Part shown: positions 25,585 to 34,963 of the stretch, piece by piece
Position numbering within the stretch: the stretch's first letter is position 1
Layout of the letters: every line of letters starts with the position of its first letter
NCBI RefSeq assembly: GCF_011926545.1
Contig: NZ_JAATIT010000001.1
Span: forward strand, 591,969 to 655,968
Source: Sphingopyxis italica
Lineage (GTDB): Bacteria; Pseudomonadota; Alphaproteobacteria; Sphingomonadales; Sphingomonadaceae
Direction of reading: 5' to 3'
DNA length: 64,000 nt
Program-made: the position numbers and the translations under genes
The notes under the pieces: model-generated
What the model was told of the DNA's origin: nothing
The model's database searches: none
The model's input: the letters and a program-made list of their open reading frames with translations, nothing else

Positions 25585-27180
25585 TCATGTCTTGAAAGCC
25601 TTCGCGGCCGCCTTTTTCTTCGGAGCCGTCTTGCCCGCGGACGATTTCTTCTTAGCGGCAGGCTTTACACTTGCCTTCTTGGCCGCCTTTTCGGGCTTCA
25701 CCTCGGGCGGAGCGGTCTCGGCCGCCACCGATTCCGCGACGCTCTCCTCCGCCTGCCCCAGGGTGCGCAGGAACATGTTGCGCACGTCGCGGACGTGCGT
25801 ACCCAACGTCCTTACGCCCCACTTCGACGTATCGACCGGCGGCAGCACGGTGACGCGCACCGTCGCCGGGCGCATCACGAACTCGTTCTTTGGCGCGACG
25901 TCGGTCGCATTATGAATCACGATCGGCACGATCGGCACGCCCGCGTGCATCGCGAGGTGAAAGGCGCCCTTTTTGAACGGCGCGAGCTTCGGCGTCAGGC
26001 TGCGCGTGCCCTCGGGCGCGATGCAGATCGACTTGCCGTCGTGCTGGATCGCCTCGACGAGCGGCTCCATCGCCTTGATCGCGCTCTTGCCGTCGGCACG
26101 GTCGACGAAGACGGTGCCGCCCCATTCCATCAGCTTGCCGAGGATGGGGATGTCCTTGATCTCCTTTTTCCCCACCCCGCCCATGTCGCGGCGGATGAGC
26201 TTGGCGAGGATCATCACATCGGCCTTGCTCTGGTGGTTGAAGATGAAGACGCACGGGCGCGACGACCAGAGGTGGCGCTCGTCCTCGACCTCCAATTCGA
26301 CCCCGGTGATCGCGGTCGCGAAATCGCCGAACAGCCCCATCGAAAAATTGACCGCCTCGCGCTGCGAGCGGGTGAGCGCCCAGATCGGGAGCCCCGCGGC
26401 AAAGGCGCCGACGAGCGAGCCGGTGGCATAGATGGTGCGCGTATAATCGACCCACGACGGCGTGCCGCGGCTCGCGAAACGCTGCACCGGCCAGTTCCGC
26501 TCGTCGGCGATGCCCTTGAGCTTGAGGTTCGGGTTGAGCGGTCGCGGCTTGCCGACGCGTTCGAGCAGTTCGATATCGTCGTCGCTATCCGAATAGAAAA
26601 AGCTGTTGTCGAGATCGAGGCCGTATTCGGCGGCGAGTTCCTCGGCGGCGAGCACCTTGCCTTCACCGAAACACAAGGGGCGGATGATCTCGCCCGTAAA
26701 GACGCCGTCCTCGATCTCGTATGCCGAGCATTTGATGTCGGTGATGCCGAGATCGCGCGCGGTCGGTTCTATCTGGTAGATTGTCGCCGACGAGATGATC
26801 GCGACGCGGTGGCCTTTCGCCTGGTGCGCTTCGATGATCGCGCGCGTCTCGGGATAGATTTTGCGCGCGATATGCTTTTTGTAGAGTTCCTCGCCGAACT
26901 CGATGAAGCTCTCTTCCTCGACGCCCTTCATGAATTTCGCGGCGCCGGTCATCAGGCCCGAAAAGCCGATGCTGCCGAGGCTGTGCTGCGCGAGCACGTT
27001 CGCGGTCTCGGCGATTTCCTCGACCGACATTTCGCGGCGCTGGAACTTCTCGCGCAGCATCGCGGTCGCCGAATAGCCCGAGATGATCGTCCCGTCGAAA
27101 TCGAAGAGCGCGGCGATATGCGGTCCGGGTTCGGACGCCAATACTTCTTCCAAATGCGGCTGTGGCCTCGGCACGCGCAT
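25585..27180 (-). CDS. HAD-IB phosphatase / 1-acylglycerol-3-phosphate acyltransferase fusion (PlsC)
   Basis: The 531-residue protein joins two enzymes. Residues about 20-235 are a HAD-IB (SerB-like) phosphatase: nucleophile motif LFDFDGTIISGYSA, IISSATIYQ and acidic motif YSDSDDDIELLERVG. Residues about 290-450 are PlsC: FNHQSKADVMILAKL (HxxxxD) and CIAPEGTRSLTP. PlsC makes phosphatidate from lysophosphatidate. The HAD part could dephosphorylate a lipid phosphate towards diacylglycerol (inference). The tail is lysine/alanine-rich (AKKASVKPAAKKKSSAGKTA). It is the first gene of the storage-lipid cluster and provides the two steps between PlsB and WS/DGAT. Confidence 0.92.
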   Translation of the reverse strand: MRVPRPQPHLEEVLASEPGPHIAALFDFDGTIISGYSATAMLREKFQRREMSVEEIAETANVLAQHSLGSIGFSGLMTGAAKFMKGVEEESFIEFGEELYKKHIARKIYPETRAIIEAHQAKGHRVAIISSATIYQIEPTARDLGITDIKCSAYEIEDGVFTGEIIRPLCFGEGKVLAAEELAAEYGLDLDNSFFYSDSDDDIELLERVGKPRPLNPNLKLKGIADERNWPVQRFASRGTPSWVDYTRTIYATGSLVGAFAAGLPIWALTRSQREAVNFSMGLFGDFATAITGVELEVEDERHLWSSRPCVFIFNHQSKADVMILAKLIRRDMGGVGKKEIKDIPILGKLMEWGGTVFVDRADGKSAIKAMEPLVEAIQHDGKSICIAPEGTRSLTPKLAPFKKGAFHLAMHAGVPIVPIVIHNATDVAPKNEFVMRPATVRVTVLPPVDTSKWGVRTLGTHVRDVRNMFLRTLGQAEESVAESVAAETAPPEVKPEKAAKKASVKPAAKKKSSAGKTAPKKKAAAKAFKT

Positions 27181-27242
27181 CTCCCCACCAACGGCTTGTT
27201 TGCCGCCTTATCCCTGCACGATGGCAGGTAAAATGGGGTTAA

Positions 27243-27866
27243 TCAATGGCGCGAAAGTCCGGCCGCCTCGCGCGCCAATGCTTCGATCCGCACCGGGTCG
27301 AGCGGCCCTGCGGGAACGACCCAGCTGCCGCCCACGCACAGCACCGGACCCAGCGCGAGCCATTCGGGTGCGGTCGCGGCGCTGATCCCGCCGGTCGGGC
27401 AGAAATTGATCCCGCCGAACGGACCCGCGAGCGCCTTCAGCGCCGGGATGCCGCCGCTCGTCGCCGCGGGGAAGAATTTGAAGCTGCTGAGGCCAAGGTC
27501 GAGCCCCGCCATGATGTTCGACGCATTGGCGACGCCGGGCAGGAAGGGAATGCCGCTCGCGACCGCGGCTTCGCCGAGGCTGTCGGTGAGGCCGGGCGAG
27601 ACGATGAATTCGGAGCCCGCGTCGATCGCGGCCTTGAGCATTCTCTGGTTGAGCACCGTCCCTGCGCCGACCACGGCGCCGGGCACTTTTTTCATCGCGG
27701 CGATCGCGTCGAGCGCGGCGGGGGTGCGCATCGTCACCTCGAGCACCGTGAGCCCGCCCGCGACGAGCGCCTCGGCCATCGGCACCGCATCCTCGACGCG
27801 GTCGATGACGATCACCGGGATGACCGGTGCCAGACGCATGATCTGTTCGATACCGCTGTCGGACAT
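27243..27866 (-). CDS. eda: KDPG aldolase (2-keto-3-deoxy-6-phosphogluconate aldolase)
   Basis: Eda splits KDPG into pyruvate and glyceraldehyde-3-phosphate, ending the Entner-Doudoroff pathway. The 207-residue TIM-barrel protein has Glu43 in LEVTMRTPAAL, GAGTVLN, and the Schiff-base lysine Lys130 in SSFKFFPAATSGG, then FCPTGGIS. Length is normal. It lies downstream of edd on the same strand, separated by 106 bp holding an inverted repeat. Confidence 0.96.
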   Translation of the reverse strand: MSDSGIEQIMRLAPVIPVIVIDRVEDAVPMAEALVAGGLTVLEVTMRTPAALDAIAAMKKVPGAVVGAGTVLNQRMLKAAIDAGSEFIVSPGLTDSLGEAAVASGIPFLPGVANASNIMAGLDLGLSSFKFFPAATSGGIPALKALAGPFGGINFCPTGGISAATAPEWLALGPVLCVGGSWVVPAGPLDPVRIEALAREAAGLSRH

Positions 27867-27882
27867 TCTATCTCACTTCCTT

Positions 27883-27960
27883 CGTCATCCCGGCGAAGGC
27901 CGGGATCTCATTGTTTCGTTTGACATCACCGTCGAGACCCCGGCCTTCGCCGGGATGACG
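27883..27960. repeat. Inverted repeat, CGTCATCCCGGCGAAGG family, copy 2
   Basis: CGTCATCCCGGCGAAGGCCG (from 27883) pairs over about 22 bp with CGGCCTTCGCCGGGATGACG (ending 27960), around a loop of about 30 bp. It lies between eda and edd. Confidence 0.8.
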
Positions 27961-27972
27961 GAAAGTTGGAAA

Positions 27973-29814
27973 CTAAATGACGGTCTCCATCGCCGCGAGC
28001 ACTGCCGAGCCGCCCTTCTCCGCCTCGTCGGCGTGATGGCGGAACAGCGCGAAGAGTTCGCGGCCGACGCCGACGGCCGGGGGCGGGGCGGCGGCGGGCT
28101 GGCGGGCCGCCCATTCGGCTTCGTCGACGAGTGCAGTCGCCTCGCCCTTCACCGCGCAGACACGGACGACATCTCCGTCCTGCAAATAGGCGAGCGGGCC
28201 GCTCACCCCGTCAGAACCGGGCAAGGCTTCGGGCGACAGATGGATCACCGCGGGCACCTTGCCGCTCGCACCCGACATGCGGCCGTCGGTGAGCAAGGCG
28301 ACGCGGAAGCCCTTGTCCTGCAGCACGCCCAAGGCCGGAGTGAGTTTGTGCAATTCGGGCATGCCGTTGGCGCGCGGCCCCTGGAAGCGGACGACGACGA
28401 CGACGTCGCGCTCGAGTTCCCCCGCCTTGAACGCCGCCAGCACCTGATTCTGGTCGTCAAAGATTCGGCACGGCGCCTCGATCGTCCAGCGATCCTCGGC
28501 GACCGCGCTGGTCTTGATGATCGCGCGGCCGAGGTTGCCCGCGAGCAGGCGCATGCCGCCGTCGGGCGAGAAAGGCGCCGAGACCGGGCGCAGCATAGCG
28601 TCGTCGCGGCTGTCGGCGGGCGCCGCTTGCCAGTGGAGTTCGTCGTTCACGAGCACGGGCTCGGCGGCATAATCGGCCATCGTCCCGCTGACCGTCAGGA
28701 TATCGCCGTGCAGCAACCCCGCGCCGAGCAACTCCTTGACGACATAGCCGATCCCGCCCGCGGCGTGGAAATTGTTCACGTCGCCCGCGCCGTTCGGATA
28801 GACGCGCGCGAGCAGCGGCACCGCGTGGCTCAAATCGCCCAAATCCTGCCAGTCGATGATAATCCCCGCCGCGCGCGCGATCGCCGGCAGATGGATCGCA
28901 TGGTTGGTCGAGCCCCCGGTCGCGAGCAGGCCGATCGCGGCGTTGACGATCGCCTTTTCGTCGATGCAGCGGCCAAGCGGACGATAATCATCGCCATCCC
29001 AGCCGATCGCGGCAATGCGGTGCGCCGCAGCGCGCGTCAGTTCCCGCCGCAGCTTGGTCCCCGGGTTGGTGAAGGCGCTGCCGGGGACGTGGAGCCCCAT
29101 CAACTCCATCATCATCTGGTTGCTGTTGGCGGTGCCATAGAAGGTGCAGGTGCCCGCGCCATGATAGCTCGCCGCCTCGGCCTCGAGCAGTTCGTCGCGG
29201 GTCGCCTTGCCCTCGGCGTAAAGCTGGCGGACGCGCTGCTTTTCCTTGTTCGCGAGGCCCGAAGGCATCGGTCCTGCGGGAACCAATATCTGTGGCAGGT
29301 GGCCGAAGCGCAGTGCACCGATCAGCAGCCCGGGGACGATCTTGTCGCAGATACCGAGCAGCAGCGCGCCTTCGAACATCGCATGGCTGAGTGCGATCAC
29401 GGTGCCCTGCGCGATATTGTCGCGGCTGAACAGCGACAGGTCCATGCCCGCCTGTCCCTGCGTCACGCCGTCGCACATTGCGGGAACCCCGCCCGCGACC
29501 TGCGCGGTGACGCCGACTTCGCGCGCGAACAGTTTGATCTGCTCGGGATAGCGGCCGTAGGGCTGATGCGCCGAGAGCATGTCGTTGTAGCTGGTGACGA
29601 TGCCGATGTTCATCGCCGCGCCGGTGCGGATGACGGGCTTGTCCTCGCCCGAGGCGGCGAATCCGTGCGCGAGGTTGCCGCACGACAGGTTGCCGCGGTT
29701 GGTGCCTGCCTCGCGCTGGCGCTCCATGAGGTCGAGATAAGCGGCGCGGCGCGGCGCGCTGCGGGCGATGATGCGGTCGGTGACCGCGGCGATAGTGGGG
29801 TGGAGATCAGTCAT
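27973..29814 (-). CDS. edd: Phosphogluconate dehydratase
   Basis: Edd dehydrates 6-phosphogluconate to KDPG with an iron-sulfur cluster. The 613-residue protein belongs to the IlvD/Edd family. Visible parts are [19 protein letters not shown], cluster Cys in [17 protein letters not shown] and [52 protein letters not shown] and [20 protein letters not shown]. Length matches Edd (about 610) rather than IlvD. It follows zwf on the same strand. The lactonase (pgl) and glucokinase genes often found with this set are not present in the window. Confidence 0.97.
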   Translation of the reverse strand: MTDLHPTIAAVTDRIIARSAPRRAAYLDLMERQREAGTNRGNLSCGNLAHGFAASGEDKPVIRTGAAMNIGIVTSYNDMLSAHQPYGRYPEQIKLFAREVGVTAQVAGGVPAMCDGVTQGQAGMDLSLFSRDNIAQGTVIALSHAMFEGALLLGICDKIVPGLLIGALRFGHLPQILVPAGPMPSGLANKEKQRVRQLYAEGKATRDELLEAEAASYHGAGTCTFYGTANSNQMMMELMGLHVPGSAFTNPGTKLRRELTRAAAHRIAAIGWDGDDYRPLGRCIDEKAIVNAAIGLLATGGSTNHAIHLPAIARAAGIIIDWQDLGDLSHAVPLLARVYPNGAGDVNNFHAAGGIGYVVKELLGAGLLHGDILTVSGTMADYAAEPVLVNDELHWQAAPADSRDDAMLRPVSAPFSPDGGMRLLAGNLGRAIIKTSAVAEDRWTIEAPCRIFDDQNQVLAAFKAGELERDVVVVVRFQGPRANGMPELHKLTPALGVLQDKGFRVALLTDGRMSGASGKVPAVIHLSPEALPGSDGVSGPLAYLQDGDVVRVCAVKGEATALVDEAEWAARQPAAAPPPAVGVGRELFALFRHHADEAEKGGSAVLAAMETVI

Positions 29815-29831
29815 AACTTAAAACCGTTTGT

Positions 29832-29902
29832 CCTGAGCTTGTCGAAGGACCGTTCTTCCTTGCGACGCCCAAAGAAAAGGCCAGCCCTTCGACAAGCTCA
29901 GG
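29832..29902. repeat. Inverted repeat, TGAGCTTGTCGAAGG family
   Basis: CCTGAGCTTGTCGAAGG (29832-29848) pairs with CCTTCGACAAGCTCAGG (29886-29902). It is the only copy of this family in the window and separates zwf from edd. Similar CTTCGACAAGCTCAGG palindromes are widespread in sphingomonad-type genomes (general knowledge). Confidence 0.8.
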
Positions 29903-29932
29903 GCGAACGGAGTTTTTTTGCTCGACAACTTT

Positions 29933-31396
29933 TCAATCATGCCAGCTCGCTCCGTCGCGTTCGATCAGCGCGATCGCCGAACTCGGCCCCCAGCTTCCCG
30001 CGGTGTAATTCTGCGGCGCCATGTCGACCTGACCCCAGGCGTCGCGGATCGAATCGATCCACTGCCACTGCGCCTCGACCTCGTCGCGGCGGACAAACAA
30101 GGTCTGGTCACCCTCGATGAAATCGAGCAGCAGGCGCTCATAAGCGATGCGGCGGCGCTCGCCGGCAAAGCTGTGCGAGAGCGAGACGTCCATCGTCACC
30201 TCTTTGAGCTTCACGCCCTCGCGGTCGAGGCCCGGCTGCTTCGCCATCACCTTGACCCGGATATTTTCCTCGGGCTGGAGGTTGATGATCATGCTGTTCG
30301 CATTGAGCTTGCCCGCGCCGACGCGCGCGAAGATATTGTGCGGCACCGGCTTGAACTGGATCAGCACTTCGGATTTGCGCTGCGGCATGCGCTTGCCGGT
30401 GCGCAGGTAGAAAGGCACGCCCTTCCAACGCCAATTGTCGATATAAGCCTTGAGCGCGACGAAGGTTTCGGTGTTCGACGGGTCGCCGAGTTCGTCGGCA
30501 TAGCCGGCAACCGCGCCGCCATTGACCGCGCCGCTGGTGTATTGGCCCTTGACGCTGTGCGCCTTCACATCCTCGGCGGTCATGCGGCGGAGCGAGCGGA
30601 GCAGCTTGACCTTCTCGTCGCGCACCGCGGTCGACGACACGCTCGACGGCGGCTCCATCGCGATGATCGCGAGCAATTGGAGCATATGGTTCTGGACCAT
30701 GTCCTTCAATGCGCCGACGCCGTCATAATAGGATACGCGACCCTCCAGCCCGACGGTTTCGGCGACGGTGATCTGGACATGGTCGATCGCCTGTGCGTTC
30801 CACAAAGGTTCGAAGAGCATGTTGGCGAAGCGCAGCGCGAGCAGGTTCTGCACCGTCTCCTTGCCGAGATAATGGTCGATGCGGAACACGCGGTCCTCGG
30901 CGAAGGCGTCACCGACCTGCGCGTTGACATCGCGCGACGAGGCGAGGTCGTGGCCGATCGGCTTTTCCATCGCGATGCGGCATTCGGCGCAGGCGATGTT
31001 CGCGGCCCTCAGGCCTTGCGCGATCGGGCCGAACATCGACGGCGGGGTCGAGAGATAAACCCCGATCGGACGGCCCAAGCGGTCGCCGAGCAGCGCCGCG
31101 AGCTCCTCGTAACCCGTGCCCGCGCCCGCATCGATCGCGCAATAGTCGATGCGTTCGAGAAAGTTTTCGACCCCGGCTTCCTCGATCCGGTCGGCAGGCA
31201 GATGCTCGGCCAGCGCCTCGCGAACCTGCCCCTGAAAAGCGGATCGGTCCCTCTTGGAGCGCCCCGAGCCGATGATCGTCAGCTCGCCCGCGAGCAGGCC
31301 GTCGAGATGGAGATTGTAGAGCGAGGGAAAGAGCATGCGCTGCGCGAGGTCGCCCGTCGCGCCGAACAGCACCAATGTTTCGACTTTCACGCTCAC
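29933..31396 (-). CDS. zwf: Glucose-6-phosphate dehydrogenase
   Basis: Zwf oxidises glucose-6-phosphate to 6-phosphogluconolactone, feeding the Entner-Doudoroff pathway and making NADPH. I chose the GTG start at 31396 because AAGGGGACGAA precedes it; this gives 487 residues. An ATG at 31417 would add seven residues. Motifs are VLFGATGDLAQRMLFPSLYN (nucleotide fold), RIDHYLGKETVQNLLALRF (catalytic His), WKGVPFYLRTGKRMPQRKSE and FKPVPHN. It heads a zwf-edd-eda run. Confidence 0.96.
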   Translation of the reverse strand: MSVKVETLVLFGATGDLAQRMLFPSLYNLHLDGLLAGELTIIGSGRSKRDRSAFQGQVREALAEHLPADRIEEAGVENFLERIDYCAIDAGAGTGYEELAALLGDRLGRPIGVYLSTPPSMFGPIAQGLRAANIACAECRIAMEKPIGHDLASSRDVNAQVGDAFAEDRVFRIDHYLGKETVQNLLALRFANMLFEPLWNAQAIDHVQITVAETVGLEGRVSYYDGVGALKDMVQNHMLQLLAIIAMEPPSSVSSTAVRDEKVKLLRSLRRMTAEDVKAHSVKGQYTSGAVNGGAVAGYADELGDPSNTETFVALKAYIDNWRWKGVPFYLRTGKRMPQRKSEVLIQFKPVPHNIFARVGAGKLNANSMIINLQPEENIRVKVMAKQPGLDREGVKLKEVTMDVSLSHSFAGERRRIAYERLLLDFIEGDQTLFVRRDEVEAQWQWIDSIRDAWGQVDMAPQNYTAGSWGPSSAIALIERDGASWHD

Positions 31397-31519
31397 CTTC
31401 GTCCCCTTGGATAACATGGATGAATTGGGGGATACACGAAGCGAATGCAACGCGCATACGTAAGCCGCATACGATGTCGGACCCTTGGCAAATCCGGCAA
31501 GGCTGCCATAGGGAACAAG

Positions 31520-31782
31520 GGTTCAAACCCTCTATCTACGGGTCCGAGGTTTGAAGCGATTTTGCTCAGGGCAAGGAGGCGGGGCGCAGGCATATGAAAA
31601 TATTCCAAGACTCGCCGGCGCGGCCATGGGCAAAATCGGTCAAATCCCGCAGAGGCGCCGAAATGGCTTCGATCTCAGGCCCGCGCGGCCTTGCGGGTAG
31701 CGATGCTACCCGCGGCGGCCACTCGAACCCGATATCTTCGCCATTTCGACGCCTCGGACCCGTAGATGGCGAGTTTGAACCC
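31520..31782. mobile_element. 263-bp MITE-like element with 31-bp terminal inverted repeats
   Basis: The 390 bp between zwf and glpD hold no gene. The left end at 31520-31550 reads GGGTTCAAAC-n5-ATCTACGGGTCCGAGG. The right end at 31752-31782 is its reverse complement, with 28 of 31 positions matching. Inside lies a perfect hairpin GCGGGTAGC-GAT-GCTACCCGC (about 31693-31713). There is no transposase and no clear target-site duplication. It may instead be a divergent regulatory structure, since its right end nearly touches the glpD start. Confidence 0.5.
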
Positions 31783-31786
31783 TAGC

Positions 31787-33337
31787 ATGCCCGACAGCTC
31801 CGCCCCCTATGATGTCATCGTCGTCGGCGGCGGCGTCAATGGCGCGGGGGTCGCGCGCGATGCCGCGGGGCGCGGCGCGCGGGTCCTGCTGCTGGAGGCG
31901 GGCGACCTGGCCGAAGGCACCTCGTCGAAGTCGACCAAGCTGATCCACGGCGGGCTGCGCTACCTCGAACATTATGAATTCGGCCTCGTGCGCGAGGCGC
32001 TGAAGGAACGCGAGCGATTGTGGAGCATCGCGCCGCATATCATCCGTCCGCTGCGCTTCGTCCTGCCCTATCGCGACGGACTGCGCCCGCGCTGGCTGCT
32101 CCGGCTCGGACTGTTTCTCTATGACCATATCGGCGGCCGCAAGAAACTGCCCGCAACGCGCTCGGTCGATTTGCGCCGCCATGTCGCGGGCGGCCCGCTG
32201 CAGCCGCAATATGTCAAGGGCTTCGAATATTCGGACGGCTGGGTCGACGATGCCCGGCTCGCCCTGCTCAACGCGCGCGACGCCGCCGACCGCGGCGCGC
32301 GGGTGCGAACGCGCACACGCGCCGAAATGCTGCGCTGCGACGATGGGCTGTGGATCGTCGATGCGGTGGGCGACCAAGGGCATCATTATCGCTTCACGGG
32401 CCGCAGCGTCGTCAATGCCGCGGGGCCCGCGGTGCTCGACCTGCTGCGGCGCGCCGATGCCGAACCCGATCACCGGATGCGGCTTGTGCGCGGCTCGCAC
32501 ATCGTCGTGCGGAAGCTGTTCGAGCATGATTATGCCTATTTCTTCCAGCTGCCCGACGGACGCATCTTCTTCGCCATTCCCTATGAGCGCGATTTCACGC
32601 TGATCGGGACGACCGATCAGGACCATGACGGCCCCGCGAGCGAGGCGGAAGCGAGCGACGAGGAGATCGCCTATCTCTGCGAAGGGGCGAGCCTCTATTT
32701 CCGCAACCCGGTGACGCCGGCCGATGTGGTGTGGACCTATTCGGGCGTGCGGCCGCTGATCGAGGACGGATCTGGACGCCCCGAGGCCGCAACGCGCGGA
32801 TACCGCATCGACCTCGACATGGACGAGGGCGCGCCGCTGCTCACCATCTATGGCGGCAAGATCACCAGCTATCGCCATGTCGCCGAAGAAGCGGTCGACG
32901 AGCTTGCCGATCATGTTCCGGCGCTGTCGGGCAAGCGCTGGACGGCGAAGGCGCCGCTGCCGGGCGGCGATTTTCCGGTCGACGGCGCCGCGGCGCTTCG
33001 GGCCGAATACCGTCTCGCCCATCCCTTCCTTTCCGCCGCGACGGTCGATCGCATCGTCCGTGCCTATGGCACCGATGCGCGCCGCTGGCTGGCGGGCGCG
33101 GACGACTGGGACGCACTCGGCGGTGAGATCGCGCATGGGCTGAGCGTCGCCGAGCTGCGGTGGATGGCGATGCGCGAATGGGCGCGCACGACCGACGACG
33201 TGCTTTGGCGGCGCAGCAAGCTGGGGCTTCATTTTACGGCGGCGGAGACCGAACTGCTCGCGGGCGATGTCGAACGCATCGTCGCCGAAGCGCGGCAAGC
33301 CGACGCCGAATTTTTCGGCGACGAGCGAAGCCGCTAG
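31787..33337 (+). CDS. glpD: Aerobic glycerol-3-phosphate dehydrogenase
   Basis: GlpD oxidises glycerol-3-phosphate to dihydroxyacetone phosphate at the membrane, passing electrons to quinone. From the ATG at 31787 it has 516 residues; an ATG at 31766 lies inside the inverted repeat and is less likely. The FAD-binding start is DVIVVGGGVNGAGVARDAAG, followed by GTSSKSTKLIHGGLRYLEHY, TIGTTDQDHDGP-type residues (LIGTTDQDHDGP) and VWTYSGVRPLIEDG. The C-terminal domain is helical. It stands alone: glpK and glpF are not adjacent. Confidence 0.96.
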   Translation: MPDSSAPYDVIVVGGGVNGAGVARDAAGRGARVLLLEAGDLAEGTSSKSTKLIHGGLRYLEHYEFGLVREALKERERLWSIAPHIIRPLRFVLPYRDGLRPRWLLRLGLFLYDHIGGRKKLPATRSVDLRRHVAGGPLQPQYVKGFEYSDGWVDDARLALLNARDAADRGARVRTRTRAEMLRCDDGLWIVDAVGDQGHHYRFTGRSVVNAAGPAVLDLLRRADAEPDHRMRLVRGSHIVVRKLFEHDYAYFFQLPDGRIFFAIPYERDFTLIGTTDQDHDGPASEAEASDEEIAYLCEGASLYFRNPVTPADVVWTYSGVRPLIEDGSGRPEAATRGYRIDLDMDEGAPLLTIYGGKITSYRHVAEEAVDELADHVPALSGKRWTAKAPLPGGDFPVDGAAALRAEYRLAHPFLSAATVDRIVRAYGTDARRWLAGADDWDALGGEIAHGLSVAELRWMAMREWARTTDDVLWRRSKLGLHFTAAETELLAGDVERIVAEARQADAEFFGDERSR

Positions 33338-33346
33338 GTCCGGGCG

Positions 33347-34009
33347 CTAATCGGCCCCGAACTGCTCGGCGAGCTTGGCGCGCCGCGCTTTCCAGGTTTC
33401 GGCGAGCACGGGCACGTCGCGCAGCGCGGTGAGGTCGGCGAGCCGCGACTTCGCTTCGCCGCCGATCAGCAGGCCGAAAAGCGACGCGAGCGGCCAGTCG
33501 GGATACGGCCGCTCGATGAGGTCGAGCGCGTCGCCCGCGCGTACCGCGCCGGGTTCGAGGACGCGATAATACCAGCCCGTCCGCCGCGTCTTGACCACCT
33601 GTGCCATCACGCCCTTGGTCTGAAAGCGATGGTCGAGCTTCCAGCACGGCTGGCGCGCCTGCGTCACTTCGACCAGCGCGGAGCCGAGGCGGAAGCGGTC
33701 GCCGAGGAAGACATTCTGCTCGTCGAGGCCCGAGATCGAGATATTCTCCCCGAACGCGCCCGGCGCATCGAGCAACGGGACGTCGCCCAGATACCCGCGC
33801 CACCAGTCATAATGGTCGGCGGGATAATGATGGATCGCCTTGTCGATGCCGCCATGCACCGTGCGGTCGGCCTGCTCGTCGCCGGCCAGGCCCATCGCGC
33901 CGACAGCCACCACATCGGCCACCGGCAGCTTGCCGATCGCACTCGGTTCATCGTCGCCGCGAAAGGGACGGACTTTGCCGAGGAGGACGGCGAGAATGTC
34001 GGCTTTCAT
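33347..34009 (-). CDS. MOSC domain-containing protein (YiiM-like)
   Basis: The start at 34009 gives 220 residues. The MOSC (molybdenum-cofactor sulfurase C-terminal) domain includes GLAGDEQADRTVHGGIDKAI, HHYPADHYDWW, GAFGENISISGLDE and the conserved cysteine in QARQPCWKLDHRF. The order matches YiiM, which reduces N-hydroxylated substrates using molybdenum cofactor. Molybdenum-cofactor genes (fdhD, mobA) lie 3-4 kb away. It is convergent with glpD with a 9-bp gap. Confidence 0.9.
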   Translation of the reverse strand: MKADILAVLLGKVRPFRGDDEPSAIGKLPVADVVAVGAMGLAGDEQADRTVHGGIDKAIHHYPADHYDWWRGYLGDVPLLDAPGAFGENISISGLDEQNVFLGDRFRLGSALVEVTQARQPCWKLDHRFQTKGVMAQVVKTRRTGWYYRVLEPGAVRAGDALDLIERPYPDWPLASLFGLLIGGEAKSRLADLTALRDVPVLAETWKARRAKLAEQFGAD

Positions 34010-34149
34010 CACCGTGATTGCATAGCCGCCATGATGGAAATGGCAATCGTCGGACGCGCGCAAGCGCCCGGGGCGGGCGGCGTCCGCAATGCGAGCATGA
34101 TCGCCAGCCCCGCCACGCCCTGTCGGCCGCCGGCAGGGCGCCTTAGCCG

Positions 34150-34815
34150 CTAACGGCCGCCAAAGAGCAGCTTGACATGATCGTGCATCAGCCGCGCCTG
34201 GCGCCCGATGATCGACTTGTCCTCCATCGCCCGCGAGGTGATGATGCCGCCGTCGACGACGACATTGAAATGATCCGCCATATCCTCAAGATCGACGGGG
34301 ATGCGCGGTTCGTAAAGCGCGGCGATCTCGCAGAGCCACGCATGAAAGCGCGACCGCCAGCCGGCGACGGCGAGGCGATTGAGATGGCGGACCTCGGCAT
34401 CGAACACGCGGTCCTGATAGGTGATGGCCGCGGCAAGACAGCCGGGGTGCAGTCCGGGCAGATCGTCCATCATCTCGGCAAACAGCTTCATGAAGATGAG
34501 GAAGCTCTGCAAAGGGTCGTCCGACAGCGCCCGCGCCCGGGCGCTCAACTCGTCGAGGATGGCGGTGTCGCGTTCGACGAAGCGACTGACGATCGCGCGG
34601 GCAAGGTCATTTTTGTCCTTGAAATGATAGAAGAAGCCGCTCTTCGTGATGCCCGCCGCCTCTACCAGTTCCTCGATCGAGGTCGCGCTGAAACCCTTGT
34701 GCAGCATCGACTCCTCGGCGATGTCCATGATCCGCTCGCGCGTCCGCCCGCCCTTGCGCGCGCGGCCGCCGAACTTTACCGCGGGTGCAGTTTTTTCAAT
34801 AAGCTGGTCCACCAT
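34150..34815 (-). CDS. TetR/AcrR-family transcriptional regulator
   Basis: The 221-residue protein has the TetR DNA-binding domain near residues 25-75 (RERIMDIAEESMLHKGFSAT, then SIEELVEAAGITKSGFFYHF and KDKNDLARAI). The helical ligand-binding half has HPGCLAAAITYQDRVFD, typical of a TetR_C_6-like domain. It is divergent from the sterol-desaturase gene at 34964. The 148-bp gap is AT-rich and contains CTTGC-n8-GCAAG (34899-34916), a possible operator. It probably represses the desaturase/methyltransferase pair; its ligand is unknown. Confidence 0.9.
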   Translation of the reverse strand: MVDQLIEKTAPAVKFGGRARKGGRTRERIMDIAEESMLHKGFSATSIEELVEAAGITKSGFFYHFKDKNDLARAIVSRFVERDTAILDELSARARALSDDPLQSFLIFMKLFAEMMDDLPGLHPGCLAAAITYQDRVFDAEVRHLNRLAVAGWRSRFHAWLCEIAALYEPRIPVDLEDMADHFNVVVDGGIITSRAMEDKSIIGRQARLMHDHVKLLFGGR

Positions 34816-34963
34816 GCAGGTGCCCCCTCAAGCAAATCCCAAAATATACCCATATTTCTTAGTGCATTGGGCCGCAGTATCGCAAAAGCGACCGCGCACT
34901 TGCTAGATGGCGCAAGACCTGTGGCCTAATTGAATTGCCGTTTCCGAATCAGAAAGGACGGCA

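Noticed and set aside
27406..30120. 904-codon open frame on the plus strand opposite eda, edd and the start of zwf
   Set aside because: It crosses three well-supported genes and an intergenic palindrome, and its product is low-complexity Arg/Ala/Asp.
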